In this document: positions 21,191-31,640 of the stretch, in pieces
Position numbering within the stretch: position 1 is the first letter of the stretch
Layout: the number at the start of each line of letters is the position of its first letter
From: Berghia stephanieae
Taxonomy: Eukaryota > Mollusca > Gastropoda > Nudibranchia > Aeolidiidae
Length of the DNA stretch: 64,000 nt
Direction: 5' to 3'
Assembly (NCBI GenBank): GCA_034508935.3
Contig: CM067445.1
Location: forward strand, 19,100,583 to 19,164,582
Translations under genes and position numbers: made by a program
The notes under the pieces: generated by a model
What the model saw: the letters and a program-made list of their open reading frames with translations, nothing else
The model's database searches: none
Told to the model about the DNA's origin: nothing

Positions 21191-21929
21191 CTATGATTTT
21201 GAATTTCAAGTTATCAATTTTTATAAACAGCAAGTAGAGAAGAGGATGAATTGCATCAATACCTTATGTTATCAAGTTATTGAAATTACCAAATTACACA
21301 GATTCAGATTGTACATATGTGACGGTGTATTCATCCATTGATTTATCTAAGTATGACTTATTTTCAGTAATATTTTATTGATTCGGAAGTACGCGCTCCC
21401 AGTTGCAAATATCACATCTTTTAAGCGCTCTTATTATATAATCTCAATAAAATGTCATTCATATACAGTATCAATTACTGCCATTGATCTTATCTATAAT
21501 GTCCTTTAAGCCAAATTGCTGTTTAAGAAAAAAAAATTAATGTTTTCATTTTAACCTTTTAGTTTTGTCATCACTTGGAATGCATCATTGGTATATTCAA
21601 TCCGAATCAGCCAATAAAATAGAATAAGCCCTCCAGTTTTAGACAAAATTATCTTCGACATAACAGAGCGATCAACGCAATAGGTTTACCAATATTATAG
21701 TCTTACACCGTGTAAAGCCAATCTGATAAATGTTTTGGGACGAGAAGGTAGAGTGGATAAGGCATTGTACTTGCATCCGGGGATTCGGATGTTGGCCAAA
21801 TCCTCTTTTCCTTGAGAGTCAGTGAATTTTTAGCCTATAATGCTCTCTTTGCACGCATGGGGTTTCACTCTATCGTTTGTTTGTAATTGAATAAGACACA
21901 TTCTGTCCCGACTCAAAAAAAAAAAAACA

Positions 21930-22075
21930 CGCATTAACAATTTTGGCCAGAAAACTCGTTCTTCAAATATCGATCGATTAACGTGACCCTCATCTCAACC
22001 TGAGGCTTCGTGCTAAGAATTTTCCAACCAAAATTTAGATAAGTGTTTTTTTTCTACAGTACGGCAATATTGATG
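21930..22075. mobile_element. Palindromic MITE family H2, partial copy
   Basis: One arm: 'ttggccagaaaactcgttct', 'tcaaatatcgatcgatta', 'gaccctcatct', then a fragment of the other end (tacagtacggcaat). Confidence 0.75.
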
Positions 22076-22311
22076 GGGCTTATTGCTAGGCTTCACTTTT
22101 CTGAGCGCTAATGACAAAGAAGCCACAGAAATTTAAAAAAATGGCTATTGATATATATACACATCTACATCCTAACTTTATGGCTTTGATGTCCAGGTGT
22201 TGTCCTTTTTTTCACCCGGGGGTGTGTTCTTTTTTTCACGGCTTAACGATAGTTTGATTTGCATCATAGACATAAAACATCAACTTATTCTGCATTATAT
22301 TTTCCACTTAC

Positions 22312-23667
22312 CTGTAAATTGTCTGAAACATTAGCCATGGCCACGGATGTGGTCTTCGAATCCTCCCCAGTACGCCATATACACCAAAAACTGTATAAAG
22401 TTGCATCAGACAGGCGAACACAAAGAGAAATGTCAGAAAATATGTCAGATGTACCGCTCTATGCACCATCTTCGATTGGCGAATTCTAAACAGACCCATG
22501 ATGGCGGGAGCATCCCGTGGTAGCCGATCAGACAGGGCAAACTGAGGTGTGATTTCTCCATCGTCACTATCAGAATTGATGTCTTTTGTTTGAGAGCTTT
22601 CGCCATCTGACACATTTTTTTTAGAATAATGCCGAGATTTTTTAGTTCTGGATTTATTTGATTTTGATAATTTTGATGGAATAACAACGTTTTCAGTGTC
22701 TGCAAGATATCCATTTTCTTTGAGAGAGGAACATAAATTTTCTAGAGATGGATCTTTATCTCGCTCTATGGAATTAGAGCAATTTGTCTTGGGTATGTCA
22801 CAACCATACGCTTTTATAGATTGGTCCTCACACGCAGTGGAGTCATTGCTGTTATGAAAGCCCGATGTACATTGCACGTCATCCAGACATTTGTCAACAC
22901 TTTCGACGTGCTTATTAATAGAAATATCTTTTGATTCATCATTCGATTTATCCAATATTTTGAAAGATTGCTGGTTGTTTTTATCGCTCAGATGAAAAGG
23001 AATTTCTTCATTATGTGGCGATTTTGATGAGCCATGGTTTTGTTTCAGTCTAACACATCTCTGAGTTTTACCTGAGGCATTACTGCAATGCACAGATGCT
23101 CTGTGCGTCACGAGTTTGTCATCTTCACAACCGTCTTTATCATTTGGCATGGATAACAGCCGCTCAACAGCTGCATCATGTTTTGTTTTGTACTGCGCTT
23201 TTGTTAATGTTTTCGATGATCGCTTTCTATGATTACGTGTGCAAACTCTATTAGCTTTGTGAGAGGTTTCGTAGGACGATTGCTCAACGTCGGTTGAGCT
23301 TGTTGACTCGTCGTCATCATCTGTTACCATAGCAATGGTCATGTGATTATGATCTGCAATTTTCATCTTTGGCCTGGAAAGTCGAATTGTGCTTGACTTG
23401 TTGTGTGGAGCCGCATAGTTGGAAAAAGAACATGAGGAGGAGGAGGGGAACGAAGCGGATGTTGTTTCCTCTGAAAAATCCGTTGCTGTGACCTGCGGAG
23501 TCTGTGTGACGTCAGAGGACTCTGCAGGAATGGAGCTAAAGCATGCATCGTTGGATGAATTTGATATGGTGCTTAGTGTGTTTGCGTTGCTGGCACTACG
23601 GCGCTGAATAGAAAAGGCGTTCAACTCCTTCCGTGCCTTTTTTGTTTCGCTGGTATACTGGCTCAAT
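22312..23667 (-). CDS. PRRT3/PRRT4-like membrane protein, exon C (long cytoplasmic-type loop and sixth membrane segment)
   Basis: Acceptor 'ttctctccag' precedes 23667, and donor CAG|GTAAGT follows 22312. The exon enters in phase 2 (AG from the previous exon + A = Arg264) and leaves with two bases of a codon. It encodes residues 264-715. First comes a conserved-looking YTSETKKARKEL helix, then ~370 residues rich in Ser, Asn, Asp and Lys with no fold recognised, probably disordered. After that: ALSDRLPRDAPAIMGLFRIR, HRAVHLTYFLTFLFVFACLM (membrane segment ~672-697), QLYTVFGVYGVL and RPHPWPWLMFQTIY. The PHPWPW-FQTIYR block and preceding 'MQLYTVFGVYGVL' are the strongest family marks. The exon lacks a stop, so at least one more exon (seventh membrane segment and tail) is expected. 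I did not find it. Confidence 0.88.
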
Positions 23668-23698
23668 CTGGAGAGAATAAAGGCGATTGCTATAGGAT

Positions 23699-23700
<2 letters not shown>

Positions 23701-23764
<64 letters not shown>

Positions 23765-23771
23765 TTATATA

Positions 23772-23820
<49 letters not shown>
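23701..23820. repeat. (TA)n microsatellite in intron B-C
   Basis: Two long TA runs separated by TTTATATATT. It starts only ~35 bp upstream of the exon C acceptor. Confidence 0.95.
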
Positions 23821-23822
<2 letters not shown>

Positions 23823-23834
23823 AGCAAAATAAAA

Positions 23835-24132
23835 TATGAGCTTTTATATAGCGCAATATCCACTAAATGTGCTCAAAGCGGTTTACAAGGGGTCCCTGGC
23901 CAACAGCAACATTTAACATTTAGGACGGGACATGACGCCTGTTAGGAGATATTACAATTTTTCTGACAAAGACACCGTTGTTAACCGACAGGTACTCATT
24001 ATAACCCGAGTACGGTGAGAGAATGTGAGTAAACAGCCTTTTCCAAGGACTCAACTATGCGCCGAGCACGAGGCTCGAACCCAGGACCTTCCGATCCGAA
24101 AGCGAGTGTCATACCACTAGACCACATAGTCG
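23835..24132 (-). mobile_element. SINE (family 1), full length, in intron B-C
   Basis: Minus strand: head GTGGTCTAGTGGTATGACAC with B-box GGGTTCGAGCCTCG, GAGTCCTTGGAAAAGGC, GTACTCGGGTTATAATGAGT, ATGTCCCGTCCTAAATG, and tail 'attgcgctatataaaagctc'. Same strand as the host gene. Confidence 0.92.
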
Positions 24133-24139
24133 TACTGAG

Positions 24140-25000
24140 CAGTGAATGCATCATGCGTCTAGTTGTGTTGCAGGGTACAAAATCGAATATTCCTTTCGAC
24201 TCGTTTCATTCTCTGAAAAGACAGAGTAATGATATTACTATTTTCTTTCACTGTGTTCTGCAATCTGTTTTCTCTCTCGTTATAGCTTGTCATCGCTAAC
24301 ATCGTCGTTGCTGTTTTGCTACGGGATTATGCTATTATCGCTATAGCTATCAATATATTTGTTTGTACAGTTGCATGGAAATAATGACGTCAACACGTTT
24401 TTTTTTTGCTGCGAGCAAGGTTGCCAGATTAATTTTTATAAAATATGTTAAAGTCACAGAATATGCCAAAGGTCTATTGGAACTATTTTTTTTCTCTTGA
24501 TAGAGAAGTTTAGCAGATCATGCGTATCACGTATCACGCATCACGTATCGCGTATCTGTCACATGATCAATCTCATTAGTAAAGATAGCTATGCGAATTC
24601 TGATTTGATGCCACAATGTAAACATTTTTGTGAACCATATTAAATCCCATAGAAACGTGATGCGCGACAAACATGATCTACTAAATCTCTTTAAATGTGA
24701 ACATAAAATAAAACCAGGATATGAATCAAAATTTTCTAATCCCTCCGCCATGAGTAAGTGGCTTGATATAATATGTTTATAAGTGAAACCGTGCAATCTC
24801 AAAAAATAATAAAATTTACAAAAAACAGACAAAATGCCAAAAATTCTAACCAAATATTTTCAAACCAAACAACTTCGTTAAAAACGCCAAATGTATAGAA
24901 TTTTACATAAAAACGAAAAACTGGCAACTATGGCAGTGCGGCTGTGTTGTAATCATTCCCAATGCTTGGATCATTAAGGCTACAAAGAGATAAATAGATG
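24140..25000. other. Intron sequence, nothing recognised
   Basis: AT-rich with a short 'cgtatcac..' repetition at 24520-24560. A 108-codon frame (24527-24853, minus) has no support. Confidence 0.45.
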
Positions 25001-25009
25001 GCGGATTGA

Positions 25010-25290
25010 TGAAATAAAAACTATTTTACATTATTCAGTATATGATATGGACTTTAAAAAAATAAATCAGATAAATAGTATTTTTAGATTTTTTGATATG
25101 GAGTTTTTTAAATAAATCAAATAAATTTAAACATTATTTTTAGATTATGCAACTGGAGGAAAATGGCGGTTTATGGAAAAATAAAAACAATTTTACATAA
25201 TGATAAGGAGTTTTTAAAATAAATCAGATAAATTTAAATAGTGTTTTTAGATTATGCAACTGGAGGAAAATGGCGGTTTATCGAATACTA
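25010..25290. repeat. Diverged ~105-bp tandem repeat in intron B-C
   Basis: The block 'ttagattatgcaactggagg' followed by 'aaaatggcggtttat' occurs at ~25142 and ~25247, each preceded by 'aaataaatcagataaattta'. A more decayed third unit lies before. Confidence 0.8.
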
Positions 25291-25473
25291 TTTATTATAT
25301 AAGGGAAATAGAGTTTTTCTCTAAATCGTAAATCAGATTAAAGCAACTTTGGAGGAAATAATTTTAACAATGCATTACTGTTTCTTTGTAGGATATTGAT
25401 AATTAATTTATTTCTAAAAATATTATTGGTTGGGATGGCTGGACGGCAGCATTTACGATTGGTGATAGTATTG

Positions 25474-25661
25474 TATAGATAGAACGAAGATGACGTCACT
25501 CAAGCCTTTGTGATTGTATTTCGCGTTTGTGAGTGATTCTCACTAAACTGTATTACTCCGACTATAAAAGTTCATGATTACACAATGTTTTGTGTGTTGG
25601 TCCGTTATAGTTCCGAATGGCAATGTTATGAGCTTCTTAGCCAAGTGCATACTATCTATAG
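25474..25661 (+). mobile_element. ~190-bp dispersed repeat (family R), TGACGTCA-bearing
   Basis: Starts tatagatagaacgaaGATGACGTCACTCA and ends GCCAAGTGCATACTATCTATA. Contains GTGTTGGTCCGTTATAGTTC. The best single copy of the family. Lies in intron B-C. Confidence 0.85.
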
Positions 25662-25832
25662 CACAACTCATCAGTGAAAACATTTAGAACAACCGAGAAA
25701 ACTTTGATTGTACGTTAAATGCAACGAGCCAATAATATATTCGTTTTCTGTAATTATGTGATAGAACCCAAAAGATTGAAAGGATATGCACAATGTTGTA
25801 GCGGATAGACGTTCTTTCATCATTCTCATGGT

Positions 25833-25859
25833 GGGGGGGGGGGGGGGGGGGGGGGGGGG
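25833..25859. repeat. Poly-G tract
   Basis: Twenty-seven consecutive G immediately before a tRNA-headed SINE. Confidence 0.95.
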
Positions 25860-25860
25860 T

Positions 25861-26125
25861 TCCCGATAGCTCAGTTGGTTGATCAATCGCTTCACACGCA
25901 AATGGACCGAGATCTGTCCCGGGTAGGGTCGAGATTTTATTCTGATCCCAGTTTTTACAAAGAAATGATTGGGTAACCGTGTCTGTTAGATCATTCAGAA
26001 AGTACTTTGGCGGTGGACTAGCGTCTTATCCAAAGGATAGCAAACAGTTGCTATTGTCCTTTTCAGACTTTTGTAATCGGGATATACTCCGGTTCCATGG
26101 GTCTACAAAAAGAATCATGCTCAAT
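25861..26125 (+). mobile_element. SINE (family 2), full length, in intron B-C
   Basis: tRNA-like head TAGCTCAGTTGGTTGATCAA..CGCTTCACACGCAAATGGAC with a B-box-like GATCTGTCCC, a middle with TGGGTAACCGTGTCTGTTAG, then GCGTCTTATCCAAAGGATAG, TTGCTATTGTCCTTTTCAGA and CTCCGGTTCCATGGGTCTA. Distinct from family 1. Opposite strand to the host gene. Confidence 0.85.
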
Positions 26126-26464
26126 GTCCTTCACAACCAATCAGGCCATAAGGGACCACAATGTCATTCTATGCAGGACAAGTCATCTGTAAAGCATTAT
26201 TTCTGTACGAAGAATCTTACAATATCCATAACAAAAACTTAAATTGAGGTGATTCATATCTGGGTCAAATGTGTGGGAATTTATGTCGCAAAGGTCAAAG
26301 GACATAAGAAGATATGGGTCATACCACAACACTATGACGTCGCACAATTTTGGAATTTTGATCAATGCATTATTTTATTTGAGCTATCATTTCCATTGGA
26401 TTATTTTTAAAAAGCTATTTACAGCGTATTTGAGATATTACTCATTATTATTCACGCTCCATAT

Positions 26465-26930
26465 CCAGTTAACTGTCGTATTTACAAGTATTTAAAAATT
26501 TTGCCAAAAATTTCGTTCTTCAAATATCGATCGATGTAAGCCTCTCCTTACCAACTACAGGAAAATCGTCACATTCGTTACGATACAATGAACATTCATA
26601 TTAATCAGAAAACGTTTGTAAATCACACATTTTCTGGAAAAAACTTTGTTTTATGAAGCTTGTCATGCTGCACAAAAATTATGTATAAGTATATACTCAT
26701 ATCTCCCCCATTTGAGTGCAAAACAATCGAGTTTTCCTAAAAAAGCCTCGTAAGGAGAGAGTTACATGACCCTTATCATGACAAAAGATCTCAAACTTGG
26801 AATCTGGAAGTCCCAGGTTTGAGAGTCTTTGCCGTTATAAGGGTCACTTAAATCAATCGATATTTGAAGAACGAGTTTTTTGGCCAAAATTTTTAATACT
26901 CGTCGTTCCAGAGAGTGGCAATTAAATGTT
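26465..26930. mobile_element. Palindromic MITE (family H2), split by a second inverted-repeat element
   Basis: Left arm 26465-26540 (CCAGTTAACTGTCGTATTTA, TTCTTCAAATATCGATCGAT) and right part 26760-26930 (ACATGACCCTTATCATG; GGAAGTCCCAGGTTTGAGAG; CTTAAATCAATCGATATTTG; TTTTTTGGCCAAAATTTTTA) make one H2 element once the insert at 26542-26759 is ignored. Confidence 0.8.
26542..26759. mobile_element. Inverted-repeat element nested in the H2 MITE
   Basis: Begins CTCTCCTTACCAACTACAGG and ends with the complement (TTTTCCTAAAAAAGCCTCGT then AAGGAGAG): 10 perfect terminal bases and a looser match to ~27. About 218 bp, non-coding; target duplication unclear. Confidence 0.7.
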
Positions 26931-26995
26931 TAAAGGGTAATTAAATTGCTTCGTCGTTGGCTGTTATGTCTTAGAACGTTTGAAAGCACTCTTAC

Positions 26996-27216
26996 CTAAA
27001 TCCACTACAAATAAATGTGATTGTAAGATAAAGCGACCATGCAATGAAACATCCACTGTCCAGCAGCAAGAGCAACTTTAGGTGGGGTTCAAGGTACACA
27101 ATACTTTCGATAACCACAATTAGAAAAAGGTAGCCCAATGTGCAGCCAAGAAGGGAACTCAAGCTTCGAAATTTCTTGGGACCGACATCCACATTTGTCA
27201 CCTTTACAAGCATCAC
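26996..27216 (-). CDS. PRRT3/PRRT4-like membrane protein, exon B (membrane segments 4 and 5)
   Basis: 221 bp between acceptor 'atatctgcag' and donor TTTAG|GTAAGA; enters in phase 0, leaves after two bases of Arg264. It encodes residues 191-263: VMLVKVTNVDVGPKKFRSLS, then two hydrophobic stretches at ~210-232 (SLLGCTLGYLFLIVVIESIV) and ~236-261 (LKLLLLLDSGCFIAWSLYLT). The pattern of a short K/R-rich link followed by paired helices fits the middle of the PRRT3/4 membrane domain. Splice phases match the exons on both sides, which supports one gene across 7 kb. Confidence 0.87.
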
Positions 27217-27292
27217 CTGCAGATATTTGGAAAGCAAAAATTTAGTGTATTATCATAGCTTTATATTGGGGTCTTGACGGCTCCATGTATAA

Positions 27293-27400
27293 TTTGAGCA
27301 TTTATATAACGCAATATCGCTAAACGTGGTCAAAGTGCTTTACAGCAATACTTGACGTGTAGGACGAGACATGGCGCCTGTTAGAGTGTATTAAATTAAT
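27293..27400 (-). mobile_element. SINE (family 1), 3' fragment, in intron A-B
   Basis: Tail and adjacent block only: 'gagcatttatataacgcaat', 'gtggtcaaagtgctttac', 'acgtgtaggacgagacatgg'. Confidence 0.8.
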
Positions 27401-27754
27401 TTCATGGTTATTATTATCACAAATTTACATTTGGATCTTGGAAGCTCAATGCAATATTGTTTTTAATACAGCTATCGTCAATACATTAACAACACTTGTT
27501 TATGTATTAGAGGACCGCAAAAGTCAGTCACGTCTAAAATTAATGTATTAATATTACAAATACACTATGCGAGGGTTATTCCGAAAATGCGGATCAAGTT
27601 ATTTACAAGTAAACAAAAATGAAAAAAAGGGGGTGGGGGGTGGGTTAATACTTTTTTCTTTCTGCTTTTCCCTTCTGTTCTATTCTTTTTTTTTAGGTTT
27701 GTAACTTCTCAGAACTGTATTTCGTCTGATAGGACCTAATATCTAAAACTCAAA

Positions 27755-27993
27755 TTTAAGCTTAACTTGAAATGTTTAAATAACATAAATGCCTTCGATG
27801 TTGACATAAATTTCCGATTCTTAAGCTTCAAAACATTAAAATTTTCTAATTCTCTAATCAAATTGAAAACAGTCAACGTGATTAGAGAATTAGAAAATTT
27901 TAATGTTTTGAAGTTTAAGAATCGGAAATTTTTGTCGACATTGAAGGCATTTATTTTATTTTAATATTTTAAGTTAATCTTAAATATTCTCTA
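27755..27993. repeat. Long hairpin (~110-bp arms) in intron A-B
   Basis: 27785-27866 (ataaatgccttcgatgttga .. gattcttaagcttcaaaaca .. aattctctaatcaaattg) returns almost perfectly in reverse complement at ~27877-27961, loop ~7-10 bp. Weaker pairing extends to ~27757 and ~27990. As RNA it would form a stable double strand inside the PRRT-like intron. Confidence 0.9.
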
Positions 27994-28271
27994 ATCACAT
28001 TGACTATAAACTCAGTTGTTGTTTTTTTCATCTTCCAGTTCCTTGGGACATAACACCGGACTGATTCCATGAGTAATTTGTTTTTGTCTTGACTGGCGCG
28101 ACCATCCAATATCTTGGCGTTATACCACATCAAAGATGCAGAGTAATCCTTAGGTATGGAGAAACAGATAGGATCACGAGTATTGGTAAATCTATTGATT
28201 ATCTCACTTGGGGGAGATTTTATACGATTCCCCCAGTCTTCAATCAGTGTATATCGGGATGCCCAATCCAT
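27969..28271 (-). CDS. Unexplained intact 100-codon ORF in intron A-B
   Basis: ATG at 28271 to TAA at 27969, same strand as the host gene. Composition looks protein-like and free of repeats: MDWASRYTLIEDWGNRIKSP .. FTNTRDPICFSIPKDYSASL .. ILDGRASQDKNKLLMESVRC .. EFIVNVIREYLRLT. I recognise no family. Its last ~8 codons overlap the outer part of the hairpin at 27755-27993, and its upstream side is cut by a (TTA)n microsatellite. It may be a fragment of a larger coding element or a small gene. No promoter, splice acceptor or neighbour supports expression. Confidence 0.35.
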   Translation of the reverse strand: MDWASRYTLIEDWGNRIKSPPSEIINRFTNTRDPICFSIPKDYSASLMWYNAKILDGRASQDKNKLLMESVRCYVPRNWKMKKTTTEFIVNVIREYLRLT

Positions 28272-28284
28272 CTCTCTTGGGATT

Positions 28285-28323
28285 ATATATTATTATATTA
28301 TTATTATTATTATTTTTATATTA

Positions 28324-28362
<39 letters not shown>

Positions 28363-28447
28363 CGTTACTATTAATAATATTGTCATCGTTGTTATCATTA
28401 TCTTCATCATCACCATCATTATCATGATAACCATCATCATCATAAAT
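28285..28447. repeat. (TTA)n/(TCA)n triplet tract
   Basis: TTA repeat decaying into mixed ATC/ATT triplets. Confidence 0.92.
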
Positions 28448-28449
28448 GA

Positions 28450-29190
28450 TAATTAAATATTATTTGTGATTTTGCAAACTGAATAACTTATCTACGGAAA
28501 TGTATAGAATTAGCAACTTCAAAACCTTTTTTTCAGACAGAATTGAAATAAAATTCTTTGACATCCATAAAACTTTCTTCCTCCCAATGATATGAAAACT
28601 TCTTTTACATTGCATGTCAACTTTTGTTTTAAGCAAAAATCTTTTTAAAATGTAATTCTTGGAAAGATTAGCCCATTCCTATCCCATTATTATCTTATAA
28701 AGCATTTGTGCGTCACTACTACAGTTTTGGAGAAAATATTATAATGAATTCACCTAAAATTGTTAACGAACTCTTAAGGCAATTTGATAAATTATACCTA
28801 CCCCCTCCCTCGCCCCTTTTGCTCCACATCTTATTTTCTTCTTTCTTCATTATGTATGGACTATGTTTCGATGATAATCATGACGTTATTACGATTTTCT
28901 AAAATGCAAATGGACTTTGCCAGATTTTGTGTTGGGATATTGTAAGATTAAGATAAAACCTTACAAGATTTACTAGGATTTGAAGTTTCATTTCTGTTAT
29001 CAAAGTGATTTTGCTTCTTGAAATCCCATCAGTCTGAAAGGATTGCTACTTTAAAATGTGAGAGAAGTTGTAATATTTTAGACTGCCAATGAGATTAGTT
29101 TAGAGAAGATACTCTAAATGTATCTTGTAGAGACAAAGGATTTGGAAGTAAGGAATAAAATATAAATGAGTTGATCTGCATAGGAAGTAA
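28450..29190. other. Intron sequence, nothing recognised
   Basis: AT-rich; no repeat family, RNA gene or supported ORF seen. Confidence 0.5.
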
Positions 29191-29197
29191 AAGTAGA

Positions 29198-29219
29198 TGA
29201 AGAAGAAGAAGAAGAAGAA

Positions 29220-29301
<82 letters not shown>

Positions 29302-29567
29302 TGTAGTTGAAGTAGGAGGGGGAGGAAGAGGAGAAAAAGAAGAAGAAGACGAAAAAGAAGAAGAAGAAGAAGAAGAAGAAGAAGAAGAAGAAGAAGAAGA
29401 AGAAGAAGAAGAAGAAGAAGAAGAAGAAGAAGAAGAAGAAGAAGAAGAAGAAGAAGAAGAAGAAGAAGAAGAAGAGAAGAGAAGAAGAAGAAGAGAAGAA
29501 GAAGAAGAAGAAGAAGAAGAAGAAGAAGAAGAAGAAGAAGAAGAAGAAGAAGAAGAAGAAGAAGAAA
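29198..29567. repeat. (GAA)n-(GTA)n-(GAA)n compound triplet repeat in intron A-B
   Basis: Short GAA, then ~80 bp GTA, then ~230 bp GAA with a few 'agaga' breaks. Long GAA tracts can form triplex DNA. The complement gives spurious poly-Ser/Leu frames. Confidence 0.95.
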
Positions 29568-29802
29568 GGACATCAATCAAAACTTCAGCGGACATGCCTT
29601 ATTAGTAATTCAATTACTCAAAATTTTGTAAAATATTATAATAAAAGGTAATATGAATAGTTCAGTATCTGTGTGAAAAAGACACTTATCATATTTATAG
29701 GGTTCTGTGAAAAAAGAAATAAAGATAATTCTTTGCCAGTCATATCACAAGCTTGTAAGATGAAAGAATGATGCATTATAAAACGAATTTAAACCACTTT
29801 AC

Positions 29803-30372
29803 CTGAGTCAGTCCAAAACACGCACAGAGAAGTGGGTAGACAGCTTGAGTCATAATCCCAACCAAGTACCCGGACATTCGAAACTGATGGCCATAGGCAT
29901 CAACAAGAAGAAAAATGGCTCGGAACAGACCGGAGGTAGCCAGGAGAACCAATGTATTCAGGACGATCTGGAACCGAAGAACTCGATCCCGAAACCGAAT
30001 GAAAATGGCTACACTGATCAAAGCAAGGGTTAAAAATAAAACAGCGTTCCCGAAAACGTGAAGATCCCACCACGTACCCCATTCCCTCAAGGCAGTAGAC
30101 CAATCAGGGATTGGGATTATGACGTCATTGTTTGCTTCTTGCGATGTATTTAGAAAGTTACTTCCTGTTCCGTGCGGTAGAGGAGAGTATTCTTTTGCCT
30201 TGGAGTCTTCATTATAAATGTTATCTGCCCCAAGGGGGATTGGCGGGAAGATTTCACTTCCGTTACTCGGGATGAATTTATGGGAATCTTGAGAGTTGGT
30301 GTTGTTGTCTAATTGGAATAGAAGGACACGTTTTTTAAACTTCGGTTGGATGTTGGAGGAAGAGAAGGACAT
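29803..30372 (-). CDS. PRRT3/PRRT4-like membrane protein, exon A (start and membrane segments 1-3)
   Basis: 190 codons from an ATG at 30372 to donor CAG|GTAAAG, phase 0. The start was chosen because a stop lies in frame 11 codons upstream. An acceptor-like 'attttacag' at ~30472 suggests a spliced 5' leader. An internal acceptor-like 'ttccaattag' near 30310 is a possible alternative entry from an upstream coding exon, which would give another N terminus. Residues 1-90 are polar with NNT/NGS/NTS sequons and no clear signal peptide. WWDLHVFGNAVLFLTLALIS opens membrane segment 1 (~107-126). Segment 2 is ~134-157 (LVLLATSGLFRAIFLLVDAY) and segment 3 ~168-188 (YLVGIMTQAVYPLLCACFGL). WDLH, the FRA-FLL-D-Y motif and the following helix are typical of PRRT3/PRRT4 proteins, multi-pass membrane proteins of poorly known function; no reaction or partner can be read from the sequence. 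Confidence 0.88.
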
Positions 30373-30374
30373 AG

Positions 30375-30940
30375 TATCATATTGAGTAATCAACCGGGTG
30401 TATTACATCCATTAAGATATCAGAGCGGCTTGGTGTTGTGATCTGTTGCATTTGGTGGACTAGTTTGAAATCTGTAAAATATAAATTTAAATATTGTATT
30501 TAGAATGACAATAGATATACTCACCGATATGAAAAAAATATTTGCAACCTTCTGTTAAAAGACGAATTATACCCTGAAAATAATATAAAGTTCGACATTG
30601 AAATCTTCGGGTTGCATTTTAATTTTGTTCATTGGAACTTGTATATTATTTAGTCTTTTTGAGCGGCAAAAGACTGAAATTTTGTACTTCTAGTAATTTT
30701 TTTATAACTTTAAAGTTGTACTTTTTTCAAATACATTTTTAAAGAGAGGTTTACTTAAGGCAATTAGTCAATACAGATGATACAAATAATTGTAATATTT
30801 CCAACTATTTAACATAAAACATGTCATTCAAATATTGAATAAGTGATTTAATATAATAAGCAAGTCTATCACCAACTGAACAAAGATAATGGTCGTGATG
30901 ACTTGAACTTTTGTGCAAAATGTTAAACGTTTACATAAAA
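30375..30940. other. Region upstream of exon A
   Basis: Holds the putative 5' leader acceptor (~30472). Otherwise AT-rich, with no CpG island or clear promoter motif. Confidence 0.4.
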
Positions 30941-30942
30941 AA

Positions 30943-31012
30943 ATATCCAAAGTTCAAAGTGCTTTAACAAGGTTCTCGAGACAGCAGAAACATTTAACAT
31001 GCAAGACAAAAA
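30943..31012 (-). mobile_element. SINE (family 1), 3' fragment
   Basis: Matches only the tail-side block: 'atatccaaagttcaaagtgc', 'aacatttaacatgcaagac'. Confidence 0.6.
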
Positions 31013-31055
31013 ACTCGCTTGTGAAGGGCTATCAAAATACCGATGGTGATAGAGG

Positions 31056-31139
31056 CTAATGATGATTGATGAAGATGATGATGACGATGACGACGATGAT
31101 GATGATGATGACGATGATAATAATGTTAATGATGATGAA

Positions 31140-31186
<47 letters not shown>

Positions 31187-31222
31187 CGATGATAATAATG
31201 TTAATGATGATGAAGATGATAC
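31056..31222. repeat. (GAT)n triplet repeat, internally duplicated
   Basis: GAT/GAC triplets. The block 'gacgatgataataatgttaa' occurs twice (about 31110 and 31185), evidence of segmental slippage. Confidence 0.93.
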
Positions 31223-31534
31223 TGCATGCCAATAAACATACAACCTGGTCCCGGACAATATACAAAATTACACAGGTGTGTATTCATTTTAACACTAAAC
31301 TATCAGCCCACCATCTCAAGCCACAACAATCAATTATATTATAGTAGTGTAATATAATCATAAAGTAGTTGTATTTTATTCCGGACCATGATTTGTTGAT
31401 TCCCAATCAATGCAGTGTTAACAGTGTGGCTCATTCTTGTCTTTATACAAAAAGCAGTGTCTAAATATAAATTTAATTTACGGTATAATCGATAAAATTA
31501 TTGCCAAGTGTAGGGCAGTATGGGTCCACATAAA

Positions 31535-31600
31535 CACACATAAAGACATACATATACATACACACAGACACAGACACACACATGCGCGCGCGCACACACA

Positions 31601-31639
<39 letters not shown>

Positions 31640-31640
31640 T
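31535..31640. repeat. (CA)n-(TA)n compound microsatellite
   Basis: CA-rich then TA repeat. Confidence 0.92.

Noticed and set aside
24527-24853. 108-codon minus-strand frame in intron B-C
   Set aside because: AT-driven composition, no motif, and it overlaps ordinary intron sequence.
29095-29595. Poly-Ser, poly-Leu and poly-Thr open frames over GAA/GTA tracts (also at 48353, 50251 and 55612)
   Set aside because: Translations of simple triplet repeats with no other coding sign.
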